Positions 23,629 through 32,225 of a stretch of DNA of 64,000 nt are shown piece after piece (position 1 is the first letter of the stretch; each line of letters begins with the position of its first letter). The notes beneath the pieces are model-generated. The model was not told the origin of the DNA. It did not search any database and saw only the letters and a program-made list of their open reading frames with translations. The DNA is from Pseudonocardia phyllosphaerae (GTDB lineage: Bacteria; Actinomycetota; Actinomycetes; Mycobacteriales; Pseudonocardiaceae), in the NCBI RefSeq assembly GCF_046546475.1, contig NZ_JBKGXS010000013.1:1-64000 (forward strand), given 5' to 3'. The position numbers were made by a program, and so were the translations under genes.

Positions 23629-24342
23629 ATGCGGATCGGCGGGGTGGACGGTGTCCCCACGGGCTGGGTGGTCTGTGTCGTCTCCGGGATCGGTTCAGTT
23701 CCCGCTTCCGGGGCGGCGGAGACAGTGGAGATGGCGGAGGCGGAGGTGCGGTGGTCGGTGGTGCCGGACGCGGCCGCGGTCCTGGAGGCGACCGCCGGAT
23801 GCGACGCCGTCGCCGTCGACATCCCGCTGGCGTTACCCGTCGACGGCACCCGCCGCGAGGCCGAGCGACTCGCGGCGGCGCGGCTGGGACCGGCGCGCTC
23901 GTCGTTGTTCCCGACGCCGCCGGAGCCGGTGCTCACCGCGGACTCCTACGAGTCCGCGTGCGCCGCCGCGCAGCGCGTCACCGGGAGGAAGATCAGCCTG
24001 CAGGCCTGGTACATCGTCCCGAAGATCGCCGAGTTCCAGCAGGTCACCCTGCCCGCGCACGTCGTGGAGGCCCATCCGGAGCTGTCGTTCCGGACGCTGG
24101 CGCCGCAGGTGCGGTTCGCGTCGAAGAAGACCGCGCGCGGGGCCGGGCAGCGGGTGGCAGCCCTGTCGTCGTGGCTCTCCCCGGCCGCGGCGCTGGGGGA
24201 CCTGCCCGGCGCAGCCCGGATGGACGACGTGCTGGACGCGCTGGCGTGCGCGTGGACGGCGTCGCGGGTGGCGGCCGGGACCGCGGAGCTGCTCGGCCCG
24301 GGGGCCGACGCCCGGGGCCGGTCGACGGCGATCGCGGTCTGA
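23629..24342 (+). CDS. DUF429 protein (RNase H-like fold)
   Basis: 237 residues matching DUF429, a predicted nuclease-like family of unknown function. Characteristic segments are GVDGVPTGWVV at the N-terminus, AVDIPLALP with a conserved Asp, the RSSLFPTPP segment and the EAHPELSF region. It is divergent from rpiB, 16 bases away, and followed by the metallo-beta-lactamase-fold gene after 18 bases. Confidence 0.8.
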   Translation: MRIGGVDGVPTGWVVCVVSGIGSVPASGAAETVEMAEAEVRWSVVPDAAAVLEATAGCDAVAVDIPLALPVDGTRREAERLAAARLGPARSSLFPTPPEPVLTADSYESACAAAQRVTGRKISLQAWYIVPKIAEFQQVTLPAHVVEAHPELSFRTLAPQVRFASKKTARGAGQRVAALSSWLSPAAALGDLPGAARMDDVLDALACAWTASRVAAGTAELLGPGADARGRSTAIAV

Positions 24343-24360
24343 GCGGGAGACTCCGGAACC

Positions 24361-25056
24361 GTGGCGGACCGGTGGCTCGAGCTGGGGCGCGGGGTGTTCG
24401 CGCGCAGGCACGACGAGCTGGACCTGACGACCGGGCTCGTCGTCGGCGCGGAGCGGGCGCTGGTGATCGACACCCGCGGCGACGAGGCCCAGGGCGCCGA
24501 TCTGGCCGCGGCCGTGCGGGAGGTGACGGCGCTGCCGCTGCTCGTCGCGATCACCCACGCTCACTTCGACCACGCCTTCGGGACGTCGGCGTTCCCCGGC
24601 TCCCCGGTGTACGCCCAGGCCGGCTGCCCGGGCGCGCTGGTCGCGACGACCGCCGTCCAGCGGGCCGAGTGGGTGCGCCACTACCGCGACACGGGCGCCC
24701 CGGCGACCGCGGAGGCGTTGCGGCGCACCGTGCCCGTGCTGCCCGACCGTCCCGTCCGCGACGCGCTGACCCTGGACCTCGGGGGCCGGGTCGTGGAGCT
24801 GGTGCATCCCGGCCCGGGGCACACCGGGCACGACCTCGCCGTCGACGTACCGGACGCGGGTGTGCTGTTCGCCGGGGACCTGCTGGAGAACGGGGCTCCG
24901 CCGTCGTACGGGCCGGACGCGTATCCGAGCTGCTGGCCGGACGCGGTCGCGGCGCTGCTCGCCCGTCCGGCGGGGGTGTTCGTGCCCGGACACGGTGACC
25001 CGATGACCCGGGCGGAGGCGACCGCACAGCACGCGGAGCTGATGCGGCGACGCTGA
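24361..25056 (+). CDS. metallo-beta-lactamase-fold hydrolase
   Basis: 231-residue MBL-fold enzyme. The di-metal motif THAHFDHAFG (HxHxDH), the later HPGPGHTGHDLAV His, the FAGDLLENG Asp and the terminal FVPGHGDP His complete the metal site. Relatives include glyoxalase II and lactonases; the substrate is not evident. The GTG start is preceded by GGGAGA. It is probably in one unit with the DUF429 gene. Confidence 0.87.
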   Translation: MADRWLELGRGVFARRHDELDLTTGLVVGAERALVIDTRGDEAQGADLAAAVREVTALPLLVAITHAHFDHAFGTSAFPGSPVYAQAGCPGALVATTAVQRAEWVRHYRDTGAPATAEALRRTVPVLPDRPVRDALTLDLGGRVVELVHPGPGHTGHDLAVDVPDAGVLFAGDLLENGAPPSYGPDAYPSCWPDAVAALLARPAGVFVPGHGDPMTRAEATAQHAELMRRR

Positions 25057-25179
25057 GCCACTCCGCACAGCTCGACAGTCATCCGTACAGCTCAGCGCAA
25101 ATGGGCCGGACGGACCAACCCCAGAAGATGATCTCCGTGGGACATGTCGGTGTAACAGCGACGTCCTAGCGTCCCGGGC

Positions 25180-27756
25180 GTGGGGGACGTACCGCTCGTA
25201 GGAGTTGAAGAGGAGTTCCACGTCGTCGGCCTGGCCGACCGGCGTGCGGCGCCGGAGGTGGACCGGCTGCTCGAGCAGCTCGACGGCAAGGAGTTCTTCC
25301 CCGAGCTGCAGCGCTCGCTGGTGGAGACGAACTCGCCCGCGACACCGTCGCTCGACGACCTGCGTGCCGAGATCCGCCGGCTGCGCGGCAGCCTGCGCGC
25401 CGCCGCGGAGCCGCTCGGGCTCGGCGTCGTCGCGGCCGGGACGGTGCCGCTGGTCGACCTGTCCGGCGACGACATCTCCGCAGGCGCCCGCTACGAGCGG
25501 ATGCAGCACGAGTACCAGATGCTGGTGCGTGAGCAGCACATCTGCGGCGTGCAGGTGCACGTCGACGTCCCGGACCGCGACACCGCGGTGCAGGTCGCCC
25601 GCCGTGTCTCCCCGGCCCTGCCCGCCCTGCTGGCGATCACGTCCAGCTCGCCGTACTGGCGCGGGCACGACTCCGGCTACGCCAGCTACCGCAGCATGAT
25701 CTGGCAGCGCTGGCCCACCGCGGGCCCGCCCGGCGCGGTCACCACCGCCGCCGAGTACGACGCCATGATCACCGACCTGATCGCGTCCGGGACGATCAGC
25801 GACGCCGGGATGCTCTACTTCGACGTCCGGCCCAGCGCGCACCTGCCGACCGTCGAGCTGCGGGTGTGCGACGCCTGCCCCGAGGTCGACGACGTCGTGC
25901 TCGTCGCGGGGCTGTTCCGCGCCCTGGTCGGGAAGGCCCGTGCCGACACCGAGGCCGGGCTGCCGCTGCCCCGGATCCGGCACGAGCTGCTGCGCGCCGC
26001 CGGGTGGCGGGCCGCGCGCTCCGGGCTGGAGGGCGACCTCGTCGATCCGGCCGGGCCGGTGCTGGTCTCCCCCGCCGTGCAGCTGCGCGGGATGCTCGCC
26101 GAGCTGCGGCCGTGGCTGGAGGAGACCGGGGACCTGGAGCAGGTCACCGAGCTGACCGAGGCGGTGCTGGCCCGCGGGTCCGCGGCGGCGCTGCAGCGGC
26201 GGGCGTTCGGGCGGCGAGGGTCGCTGGCCGACGTCGTCGACGACTTGGTGGCCCGCACCCAGGGCGAGGTGCCCGCGGTCGAGCCGCCGTCGACGGTGCC
26301 GTGCGCGCCGGAGCTGCTGCGCGACTACACCCCGCCCCGCTACGACGAGGCCGTCGACGACGACCGCGAGGTCCGCCCCGCCTACGGCTGGCTGTTCCGC
26401 GCCCTGGAGCGGCTCGGCCCGCGCGGGATGGCCGCCGCCGAGACCGCGCTGCGGACCGAGCAACGCGCCCGCGGGGTCACGTTCCCGGTGCCGGGCGTCG
26501 AGCCGGACGCCGACGGCGCGCGGCTGTTCCCGCTGGATCTGGTCCCGCGGCTGATCGCGCCGGGCGACTGGGCGCACCTGTCGTCCGGTCTCGCGCAACG
26601 GATCCGGGCGCTCGAGCAGTTCGTCCGCGACGTCTACGACCGGCAGGAGATCGTCCGCGACGGCGTCGTGCCTGCCCGCGTCGTGCAGGACGCCCCCGGC
26701 CGCACCCGCTCCGGGTCACTGGTCCCGCCGGACGCGGTCCGGATCGCCGTCGGCGGCATCGATCTCGTCCGCGACCGCGACGACGACGGCTGGGTCGTCC
26801 TCGAGGACAACCTGCGGGTCCCCTCCGGGATCGGCTACTCGATGATGAGCCGCCGCCTGCTGCGCAGCGTGCTGCCCGACCTGGAGTCCCCCGAGGACGT
26901 CCTCGGCCTCGACGACGTGCCGGACCGGCTGCGTGCCGCGCTCGCCGCCGGCGACCCCGACGGCCCGTACGGCGAGCCGGCGCTGCTCAGCGCGGGCGAG
27001 TCCGACCCCGCGTACTTCGAGCACACGCTGCTGGCCGAGTCGATGGGGATCCCGCTGGTCACCCCGGCGAAGCTGCAGGTCACCGACGGCGACGTGTTCC
27101 TCGTCGCCGGAGGCGGGCGGCGCCGCCGGATCACCACCCTGTACCGCCGGATGGACGAGTCGGAGCTGGCGGTCGCGCGCGGCGCGGACAGCCGCCCGCT
27201 CGGACGGGCGCTGCTCGGGGCGATCGCACGGGGCCGGGTCGCGCTGCGCAACGCGCCCGGCAACGGCGTCGCCGACGACAAGCTGGTCTACGCCTACGTC
27301 CCCGACATGATCCGCTACTACCTGAACGAGGACCCGGTGCTGGCCTCGGTGCCGACGCTGCCGTGCGTCGACCCGGCCGCCCGCGAGCAGGTCCTCGACC
27401 GGCTCGCCGAGCTGGTGCTCAAACCCGTCGACGGCTACGGCGGCGCCGGCATCCTGATCGGCCCCGACGCCACCCGCGACGAGCTGGCCGCGGCCGCCGA
27501 GGGCATCCGCGCCCGGCCCGCTGGCTGGGTCGCCCAGGACCTCGTGCGGATCTCCACCCACCCCACGTTCACCGACGGTGTCCTCCAGCCACAGGCCGTC
27601 GACCTGCGGGTCTTCGCCGTCCAGTCGCCCGGGCGCGGCACCCGGCCGGACGTGGACGTGCTGCCCGCGACGCTGTCCCGGGTCGCACCCCCCGGCGGGA
27701 TGATCGTCAACTCCTCGCGCGGCGGCGGGGCGAAGGACACCTGGATCCTGGCCTGA
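25180..27756 (+). CDS. GCS2 carboxylate-amine ligase fused to a circularly permuted ATP-grasp
   Basis: 858 residues, two ligase modules. Residues 1 to about 365 are a GCS2/YbdK-type glutamate-cysteine-ligase fold (VGVEEEFHVV; QVHVDVPDRDTA; FDVRPSAHLPTVELRVCD). From about 372 (DYTPPRYDEAVDDD) to the end is a type 2 circularly permuted ATP-grasp (VVLEDNLRVPSGIGYSMMSRR; LVLKPVDGYGGAGILIGP; LRVFAVQSPG). Both modules make amide bonds with ATP, so the protein should build a small peptide in two steps, perhaps starting from glutamate or glutamine. The amidotransferase and S9 peptidase downstream support peptide metabolism. This fusion occurs in other actinomycetes but I know of no defined product. 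Confidence 0.85.
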   Translation: MGDVPLVGVEEEFHVVGLADRRAAPEVDRLLEQLDGKEFFPELQRSLVETNSPATPSLDDLRAEIRRLRGSLRAAAEPLGLGVVAAGTVPLVDLSGDDISAGARYERMQHEYQMLVREQHICGVQVHVDVPDRDTAVQVARRVSPALPALLAITSSSPYWRGHDSGYASYRSMIWQRWPTAGPPGAVTTAAEYDAMITDLIASGTISDAGMLYFDVRPSAHLPTVELRVCDACPEVDDVVLVAGLFRALVGKARADTEAGLPLPRIRHELLRAAGWRAARSGLEGDLVDPAGPVLVSPAVQLRGMLAELRPWLEETGDLEQVTELTEAVLARGSAAALQRRAFGRRGSLADVVDDLVARTQGEVPAVEPPSTVPCAPELLRDYTPPRYDEAVDDDREVRPAYGWLFRALERLGPRGMAAAETALRTEQRARGVTFPVPGVEPDADGARLFPLDLVPRLIAPGDWAHLSSGLAQRIRALEQFVRDVYDRQEIVRDGVVPARVVQDAPGRTRSGSLVPPDAVRIAVGGIDLVRDRDDDGWVVLEDNLRVPSGIGYSMMSRRLLRSVLPDLESPEDVLGLDDVPDRLRAALAAGDPDGPYGEPALLSAGESDPAYFEHTLLAESMGIPLVTPAKLQVTDGDVFLVAGGGRRRRITTLYRRMDESELAVARGADSRPLGRALLGAIARGRVALRNAPGNGVADDKLVYAYVPDMIRYYLNEDPVLASVPTLPCVDPAAREQVLDRLAELVLKPVDGYGGAGILIGPDATRDELAAAAEGIRARPAGWVAQDLVRISTHPTFTDGVLQPQAVDLRVFAVQSPGRGTRPDVDVLPATLSRVAPPGGMIVNSSRGGGAKDTWILA

Positions 27757-27773
27757 GCGGCGGGCGCCGGGGG

Positions 27774-28529
27774 TCAGCTCCCGGTGGCCGCGCCGAACCA
27801 GGGCCGCGGGTCCGGGGCCTCCGGCGGCGGGACGAGCACGACGGTGTCCAGCCCCGCCTCGCCGTAGGCGGGAACGACGTCGGCGACCGCATCGGGATCG
27901 GGGGCGGCGAGGTAGCCGACCCGCCGGAACCCCGGGCCGGGCTCGCCCAGTGCCACGGTCGCGAGAGCGTCGGCGACCTGCTCCGGGGACAGTCCCGAGT
28001 CGAGCAGGACACCGTCGCCGACCTCGCCCGCGAGCTGCAGGGTCTTCCTCCCGCGCGCGCCGACCAGTACGGGCGGCACCTGCGCGGGCGGGTGGTCCAG
28101 CGTCACGTCGTCGAGGGTGACGTAGCGCCCGTCGGTGCGGACGGTCTCGCCGGCCAGCAGATCGCGCACCGCCAGGGTGGACTCGCGCAGCAACGTCATC
28201 GGTGACTCCGCGCGGGCGCCGACCTGCCCCATCCAGTCCAGGACGCCGTGCCCGAGCACCGGCAGGAACCGGCCGGGGAACAGCCGGGCCAGGCTCGCGA
28301 ACTCCATGGCCGTCACCGCCGGGTTGCGCAACGGCACCGGGAACAACCCCATCCCGACCTGCAGGTTCTCGCTGCGGGCCAGGGCCGAGGCCGCCGTGGC
28401 GACCCCGCCGTGCAGGAAGCAGTCCTCCCACAGCCACAGCTGTGACACCCCCGCGGCCTCGGCGTCGCCGACGACGCCGAGGAGCTCCTCGGGTGCCAGG
28501 TCCGGCCGGAACACGACTCCGATCTCCAT
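27774..28529 (-). CDS. LLM-class F420-dependent oxidoreductase
   Basis: 251-residue luciferase-like TIM barrel. The N-terminus MEIGVVFRPDLAPEELLGVVGDAEAAG and the segments VGMGLFPVPLRNPAVTAMEFASLARLFPGR and VPPVLVGARGRKTLQLAGEVGDG are typical of F420-linked members. The substrate is unknown. ATG at 28529 is chosen over an upstream frame extension because it starts the conserved first strand. It is convergent with the ligase fusion and divergent from the amidotransferase, so its link to that cluster is positional only. Confidence 0.85.
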   Translation of the reverse strand: MEIGVVFRPDLAPEELLGVVGDAEAAGVSQLWLWEDCFLHGGVATAASALARSENLQVGMGLFPVPLRNPAVTAMEFASLARLFPGRFLPVLGHGVLDWMGQVGARAESPMTLLRESTLAVRDLLAGETVRTDGRYVTLDDVTLDHPPAQVPPVLVGARGRKTLQLAGEVGDGVLLDSGLSPEQVADALATVALGEPGPGFRRVGYLAAPDPDAVADVVPAYGEAGLDTVVLVPPPEAPDPRPWFGAATGS

Positions 28530-28618
28530 CCGCCCACTCTGGCACGGGTGGGCAGTGGTCACCGGGCGGTAACAGCGCGGGTCTTGCGGACTCCGCGGCC
28601 GCGCCGTGAGGTGGAGGG

Positions 28619-30400
28619 GTGTGCGGGATCGCGGGTGAGCTCCGCTTCGACGACCGGCCGGCCGACGCCGAGGCGCTGGCCCGGATCACCGCCGACATGG
28701 CGCCGCGCGGACCGCACGGGCACGGCCTGCACGTCGCCGGACCGGTCGGCCTCGGCCACCGGCGGCTGAAGGTCATCGACCTGTCCGAGTGCGGTGCGCA
28801 GCCGATGGTCGACCCCGAGCTGGGGCTGTCGCTGGTGTTCAACGGCTGCATCTACAACCACCGCGCACTGCGCGAGGAGCTGCACGCGCTGGGGTACCGG
28901 TTCTTCTCCGGCTCCGACACCGAGGTGGTGCTCAAGGCGTTCCACCACTGGGGCCCGGACTGCGTGCGCCGCTTCCACGGGATGTTCGCCTTCGCCGTGC
29001 ACTCCCGCGACGACGGCTCGCTGACCCTGGCCCGCGACCGGCTCGGCATCAAGCCGCTCTACCTCACCCGCGACGCCCACCGGCTCCGCTTCGCCTCCAC
29101 GCTGCCCGCGCTGCTGGCAGGCGGCGGCGTCGACACCAGCCCGGATCCCGTTGCGCTGCACCACTACCTGAGCTTCCATGCGGTCGTCCCGCCGCCGCTG
29201 ACCGTGCTGGCCGGGGTGCGGAAGCTGCCGCAGGCCACCGTCCGCGTGATCCGCCGCGACGGCCGCGAGACCGACACCTGCTACTGGCGCCCCGAGCACG
29301 TCCGGCGTCCGGAGTTCGAGGGCCTCGACGCCGCGGACTGGGCCGCGATCCTGCGCGAGAAGCTGCGGACCGCGGTGCGGCGGCGCACCGTCTCCGACGT
29401 GCCGGTCGGGGTGCTGCTCTCCGGCGGGCTCGACTCGTCGGTGATCGTCGCGCTGCTCGCCGAGCACGGGGTGCCGAACCTGCGGACGTTCTCCGTCGGG
29501 TTCCCGCCCGCCGGCGGTGAGCAGGGCGACGAGTTCGCCTACTCCGACCTGGTGGCGCGCGAGTTCGGCACCGTCCACCACCGGATCATGATCGATCCGG
29601 CCCGGCTGCTGCCCGCCGTCGACGCGACGATCGCGGCGATGTCCGAGCCGATGACCAGCCACGACTGCGTCGCGTTCCACCTGCTGTCCGAGGACGTGTC
29701 CCCGCACGTGCGGGTCGTGCAGTCCGGGCAGGGCGCCGACGAGGTGCTGGCCGGCTACAACTGGTACCCGCCGCTGGCGCACACCCCGCGCAGCGAGGCC
29801 GCGCAGGCGTACGCGAACGTGTTCTGCGACCGCCCGCACGCCACGATGGCCGACATCCTGGAGCCCGAGCACCTGCTCGACCACGACCCGAGCCGGACGC
29901 TGATCGCCGAACACATGGGCCGCCCCGGCGCCGCCACCGCCGTCGACGCCGCGCTGCGGCTCGACACCGGCGTGATGCTCGTCGACGACCCGGTGAAGCG
30001 GGTCGACAACATGACGATGGCCTGGGGCGTCGAGGCACGGACCCCGTTCCTGGACCACGAGCTCGTCGAGACCATGGCCGCCTGCCCGCCCGAGCTGCAG
30101 CTCGCCAACGGCGGGAAGGGTGTGCTGAAGGACGCCGCGCGCGGGCTCGTGCCGGACGCCGTGATCGACCGGCGCAAGGGGTACTTTCCGGTTCCGGCGA
30201 TCCGGCACCTGGACGGCGGGCTGCTGGAGCGGGTGCGCGAGGCGGTCACCGACCCGCGGGCCCGCAAGCGCGGCCTGGTCCGCGACGACTGGGTCGACCG
30301 GATGCTGCGCGACCCGAACGCGCACCGGACGACCTTCGGTGCGAACGCGTTGTGGCAGGTCGCGGTGCTGGAGATGTGGCTGCAGGAACGGGGGTTGTGA
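28619..30400 (+). CDS. N-acetylglutaminylglutamine-type amidotransferase (asparagine synthase family)
   Basis: 593 residues. The class II glutaminase domain begins with catalytic Cys2 (MCGIAGELRF), with HRRLKVIDLSECGAQPM and FNGCIYNHRALREEL. The synthetase domain has the PP-loop GVLLSGGLDSSVIV. This pattern and AGYNWYPPL match the NAGGN amidotransferase family rather than AsnB. That enzyme amidates the C-terminal carboxylate of N-acetylglutaminylglutamine, an osmoprotectant dipeptide. The usual GNAT/ATP-grasp partner is absent; the GCS2/ATP-grasp fusion sits in its place. One base separates its stop from the S9 peptidase start. Confidence 0.85.
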   Translation: MCGIAGELRFDDRPADAEALARITADMAPRGPHGHGLHVAGPVGLGHRRLKVIDLSECGAQPMVDPELGLSLVFNGCIYNHRALREELHALGYRFFSGSDTEVVLKAFHHWGPDCVRRFHGMFAFAVHSRDDGSLTLARDRLGIKPLYLTRDAHRLRFASTLPALLAGGGVDTSPDPVALHHYLSFHAVVPPPLTVLAGVRKLPQATVRVIRRDGRETDTCYWRPEHVRRPEFEGLDAADWAAILREKLRTAVRRRTVSDVPVGVLLSGGLDSSVIVALLAEHGVPNLRTFSVGFPPAGGEQGDEFAYSDLVAREFGTVHHRIMIDPARLLPAVDATIAAMSEPMTSHDCVAFHLLSEDVSPHVRVVQSGQGADEVLAGYNWYPPLAHTPRSEAAQAYANVFCDRPHATMADILEPEHLLDHDPSRTLIAEHMGRPGAATAVDAALRLDTGVMLVDDPVKRVDNMTMAWGVEARTPFLDHELVETMAACPPELQLANGGKGVLKDAARGLVPDAVIDRRKGYFPVPAIRHLDGGLLERVREAVTDPRARKRGLVRDDWVDRMLRDPNAHRTTFGANALWQVAVLEMWLQERGL

Positions 30401-30401
30401 C

Positions 30402-32222
30402 GTGCACGGTGCCGGCCCCGACGCGCCCGCGCACCACTCACCCGTCCCGTCACCGGACGGGACGCTGCTCGCCTGGATCTCCGACGTCACCGGGCGCCCG
30501 CGGGTGCACGTGGCACCGCTGCCCTCCGCCGGCCCCGTCACCGGCGGCCGGGTGCTCGACGCCGGGGGCATCGACCGTCCCGACGCCGTCTCCCTGGCCT
30601 GGTCCCCCGACGGCGGGCGGGTCGCGGCCGAGATCGCCCCGTCCGGCGGCGACCGGCACCGGGTGCTCGTGCTGGACCCGGCGGGCGGGCCCGCCACCGA
30701 GATCGCCCCGGCTGCGGCCTGCGTGACCCTCGGGGCGTGGTCGCCGACCGGGCGCCACCTCGGCGTGACCCTCTTCCCCGGCTCCGGCGACCCCGCCGCC
30801 GACGGCTACGGCGCAGGCACCGCCTGCCTGGTCGACACCCGCGACGGGTCCTCGGTCGTCGTCGGCAGCGGGCAGGCCGCGGCGGTGCAGGCGATCTCCG
30901 CCGACGCCCGCCGCGTCGTGCTGCGCACCGGACGCCGCGGCGAGCGCCGCCTGGAGCTGCTCGACCTGCACACCGGCAGCCGCGACCGGCTCGTCGGCGG
31001 CCGCGCGTTCGTCGCGACGGCACGGTTCGGCACGTCACCGGGCACGCTGTGGGTGCACACCGACGCCGGACGCGAGCACGCGGCGCTGCTCGCCGTCGCA
31101 CTCGGGCCCGCCGCGGACCACCGGATCGCCCCGGCCCGCGTCGTCGCCGGACGGTCCGACGCCGACCTCGACGTGGCCGCGCTGGACCCGTCCAGCACGC
31201 ACGCCGTGCTCGTCTGGAACGCCGGTGGGCGCACCGAGCTGGAGGTCGCCGACCTGCGCGGCGGGCGGCCCAGGGGCCTCGCCGCACCGATGGACGTCGT
31301 GACCGGGGTGAGCGTGACCCGCGACGGCCGGTCGGTGCTGGTCGCGGGCCACTCGCCGGGCGCCCCGCCGCACGTCGTCCGGGTGCCGCTCGACGGGTCC
31401 GCTCCGGCCACCCCGCTGCTGCCCGCGACCCCGTGGCGCACCACCACCCGGCCCGAGCCGGTCGCCTTCGACGCCGAGGACGGCCTGGAGCTGCGCGGCT
31501 GGCTGCACCGCCCCGCCGCGCCGAACGGCGTCGGGCTGCTGTGGTTCCACGGCGGCCCGGAGTCCGAGGAACGCCCCGGCTGGGCACCGCTCATGGCGGC
31601 GCTCGCCGCGGCCGGGGTCACCGTGCTCACCCCGAACGTCCGCGGCTCCTCCGGGCGCGGCGACACCTTCGCCCGGCTCGACGACCGGGAGCTCCGCCCG
31701 TTCTCGCTCACCGACGTGCGGGCCTCGGCCCGGTTCCTGGCCGGCACCGGCGGCGTCGAACGGGTGGTGGTGGCGGGCCGGTCCTACGGCGGATTCCTCA
31801 CCCTGGCCGCGCTGACCCGGTTCCCGGAGCTGTTCGCCGCCGGCGTCGACGTCTGCGGGATGTCCGATCTGCCCGCCTTCTACGCCGGCACCGAGCCGTG
31901 GATCGCCGGGCCCGCCGTGCCCGAGTACGGCGACCCGCGTACCGACCGCGCCCTGCTCGACGAGCTGTCCCCGCTCGCCGACGCCGCGACGATCACCGCG
32001 CCGCTGCTGGTGGTGCACGGCGAGCACGACACGAACGTCCCGGTCGGGCAGGCGCACGCGATCGTCGACGCGCTGACCGGGCGCGGGCGGCCGGTGGAGC
32101 TGCTGCTCGTGCCGGACGAGGGCCACGAGATCGCCGACCGTGCCACCCGGGCCGCGACGAACGAGCGGATCGTGGCGTGGGTGTGCGCGGCGGCCGGGCG
32201 GCCCGCGGTCAGCCCGGGCTGA
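30402..32222 (+). CDS. S9-family (prolyl oligopeptidase-type) peptidase
   Basis: 606 residues: an N-terminal beta-propeller-like half (SPDGTLLAWISDVTG, AWSPDGGRVAAEIAP) and a C-terminal alpha/beta-hydrolase. The triad is Ser in GRSYGGF, Asp in GEHDTNVPVG and His in DEGHEI; the oxyanion strand is LLWFHGGPESEE. No signal peptide is seen, so it is cytoplasmic. The GTG start lies one base after the amidotransferase stop, implying coupled translation. It would hydrolyse or trim the peptide made by the cluster, as the M42 peptidase does in NAGGN systems. Confidence 0.87.
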   Translation: MHGAGPDAPAHHSPVPSPDGTLLAWISDVTGRPRVHVAPLPSAGPVTGGRVLDAGGIDRPDAVSLAWSPDGGRVAAEIAPSGGDRHRVLVLDPAGGPATEIAPAAACVTLGAWSPTGRHLGVTLFPGSGDPAADGYGAGTACLVDTRDGSSVVVGSGQAAAVQAISADARRVVLRTGRRGERRLELLDLHTGSRDRLVGGRAFVATARFGTSPGTLWVHTDAGREHAALLAVALGPAADHRIAPARVVAGRSDADLDVAALDPSSTHAVLVWNAGGRTELEVADLRGGRPRGLAAPMDVVTGVSVTRDGRSVLVAGHSPGAPPHVVRVPLDGSAPATPLLPATPWRTTTRPEPVAFDAEDGLELRGWLHRPAAPNGVGLLWFHGGPESEERPGWAPLMAALAAAGVTVLTPNVRGSSGRGDTFARLDDRELRPFSLTDVRASARFLAGTGGVERVVVAGRSYGGFLTLAALTRFPELFAAGVDVCGMSDLPAFYAGTEPWIAGPAVPEYGDPRTDRALLDELSPLADAATITAPLLVVHGEHDTNVPVGQAHAIVDALTGRGRPVELLLVPDEGHEIADRATRAATNERIVAWVCAAAGRPAVSPG

Positions 32223-32225
32223 GCG

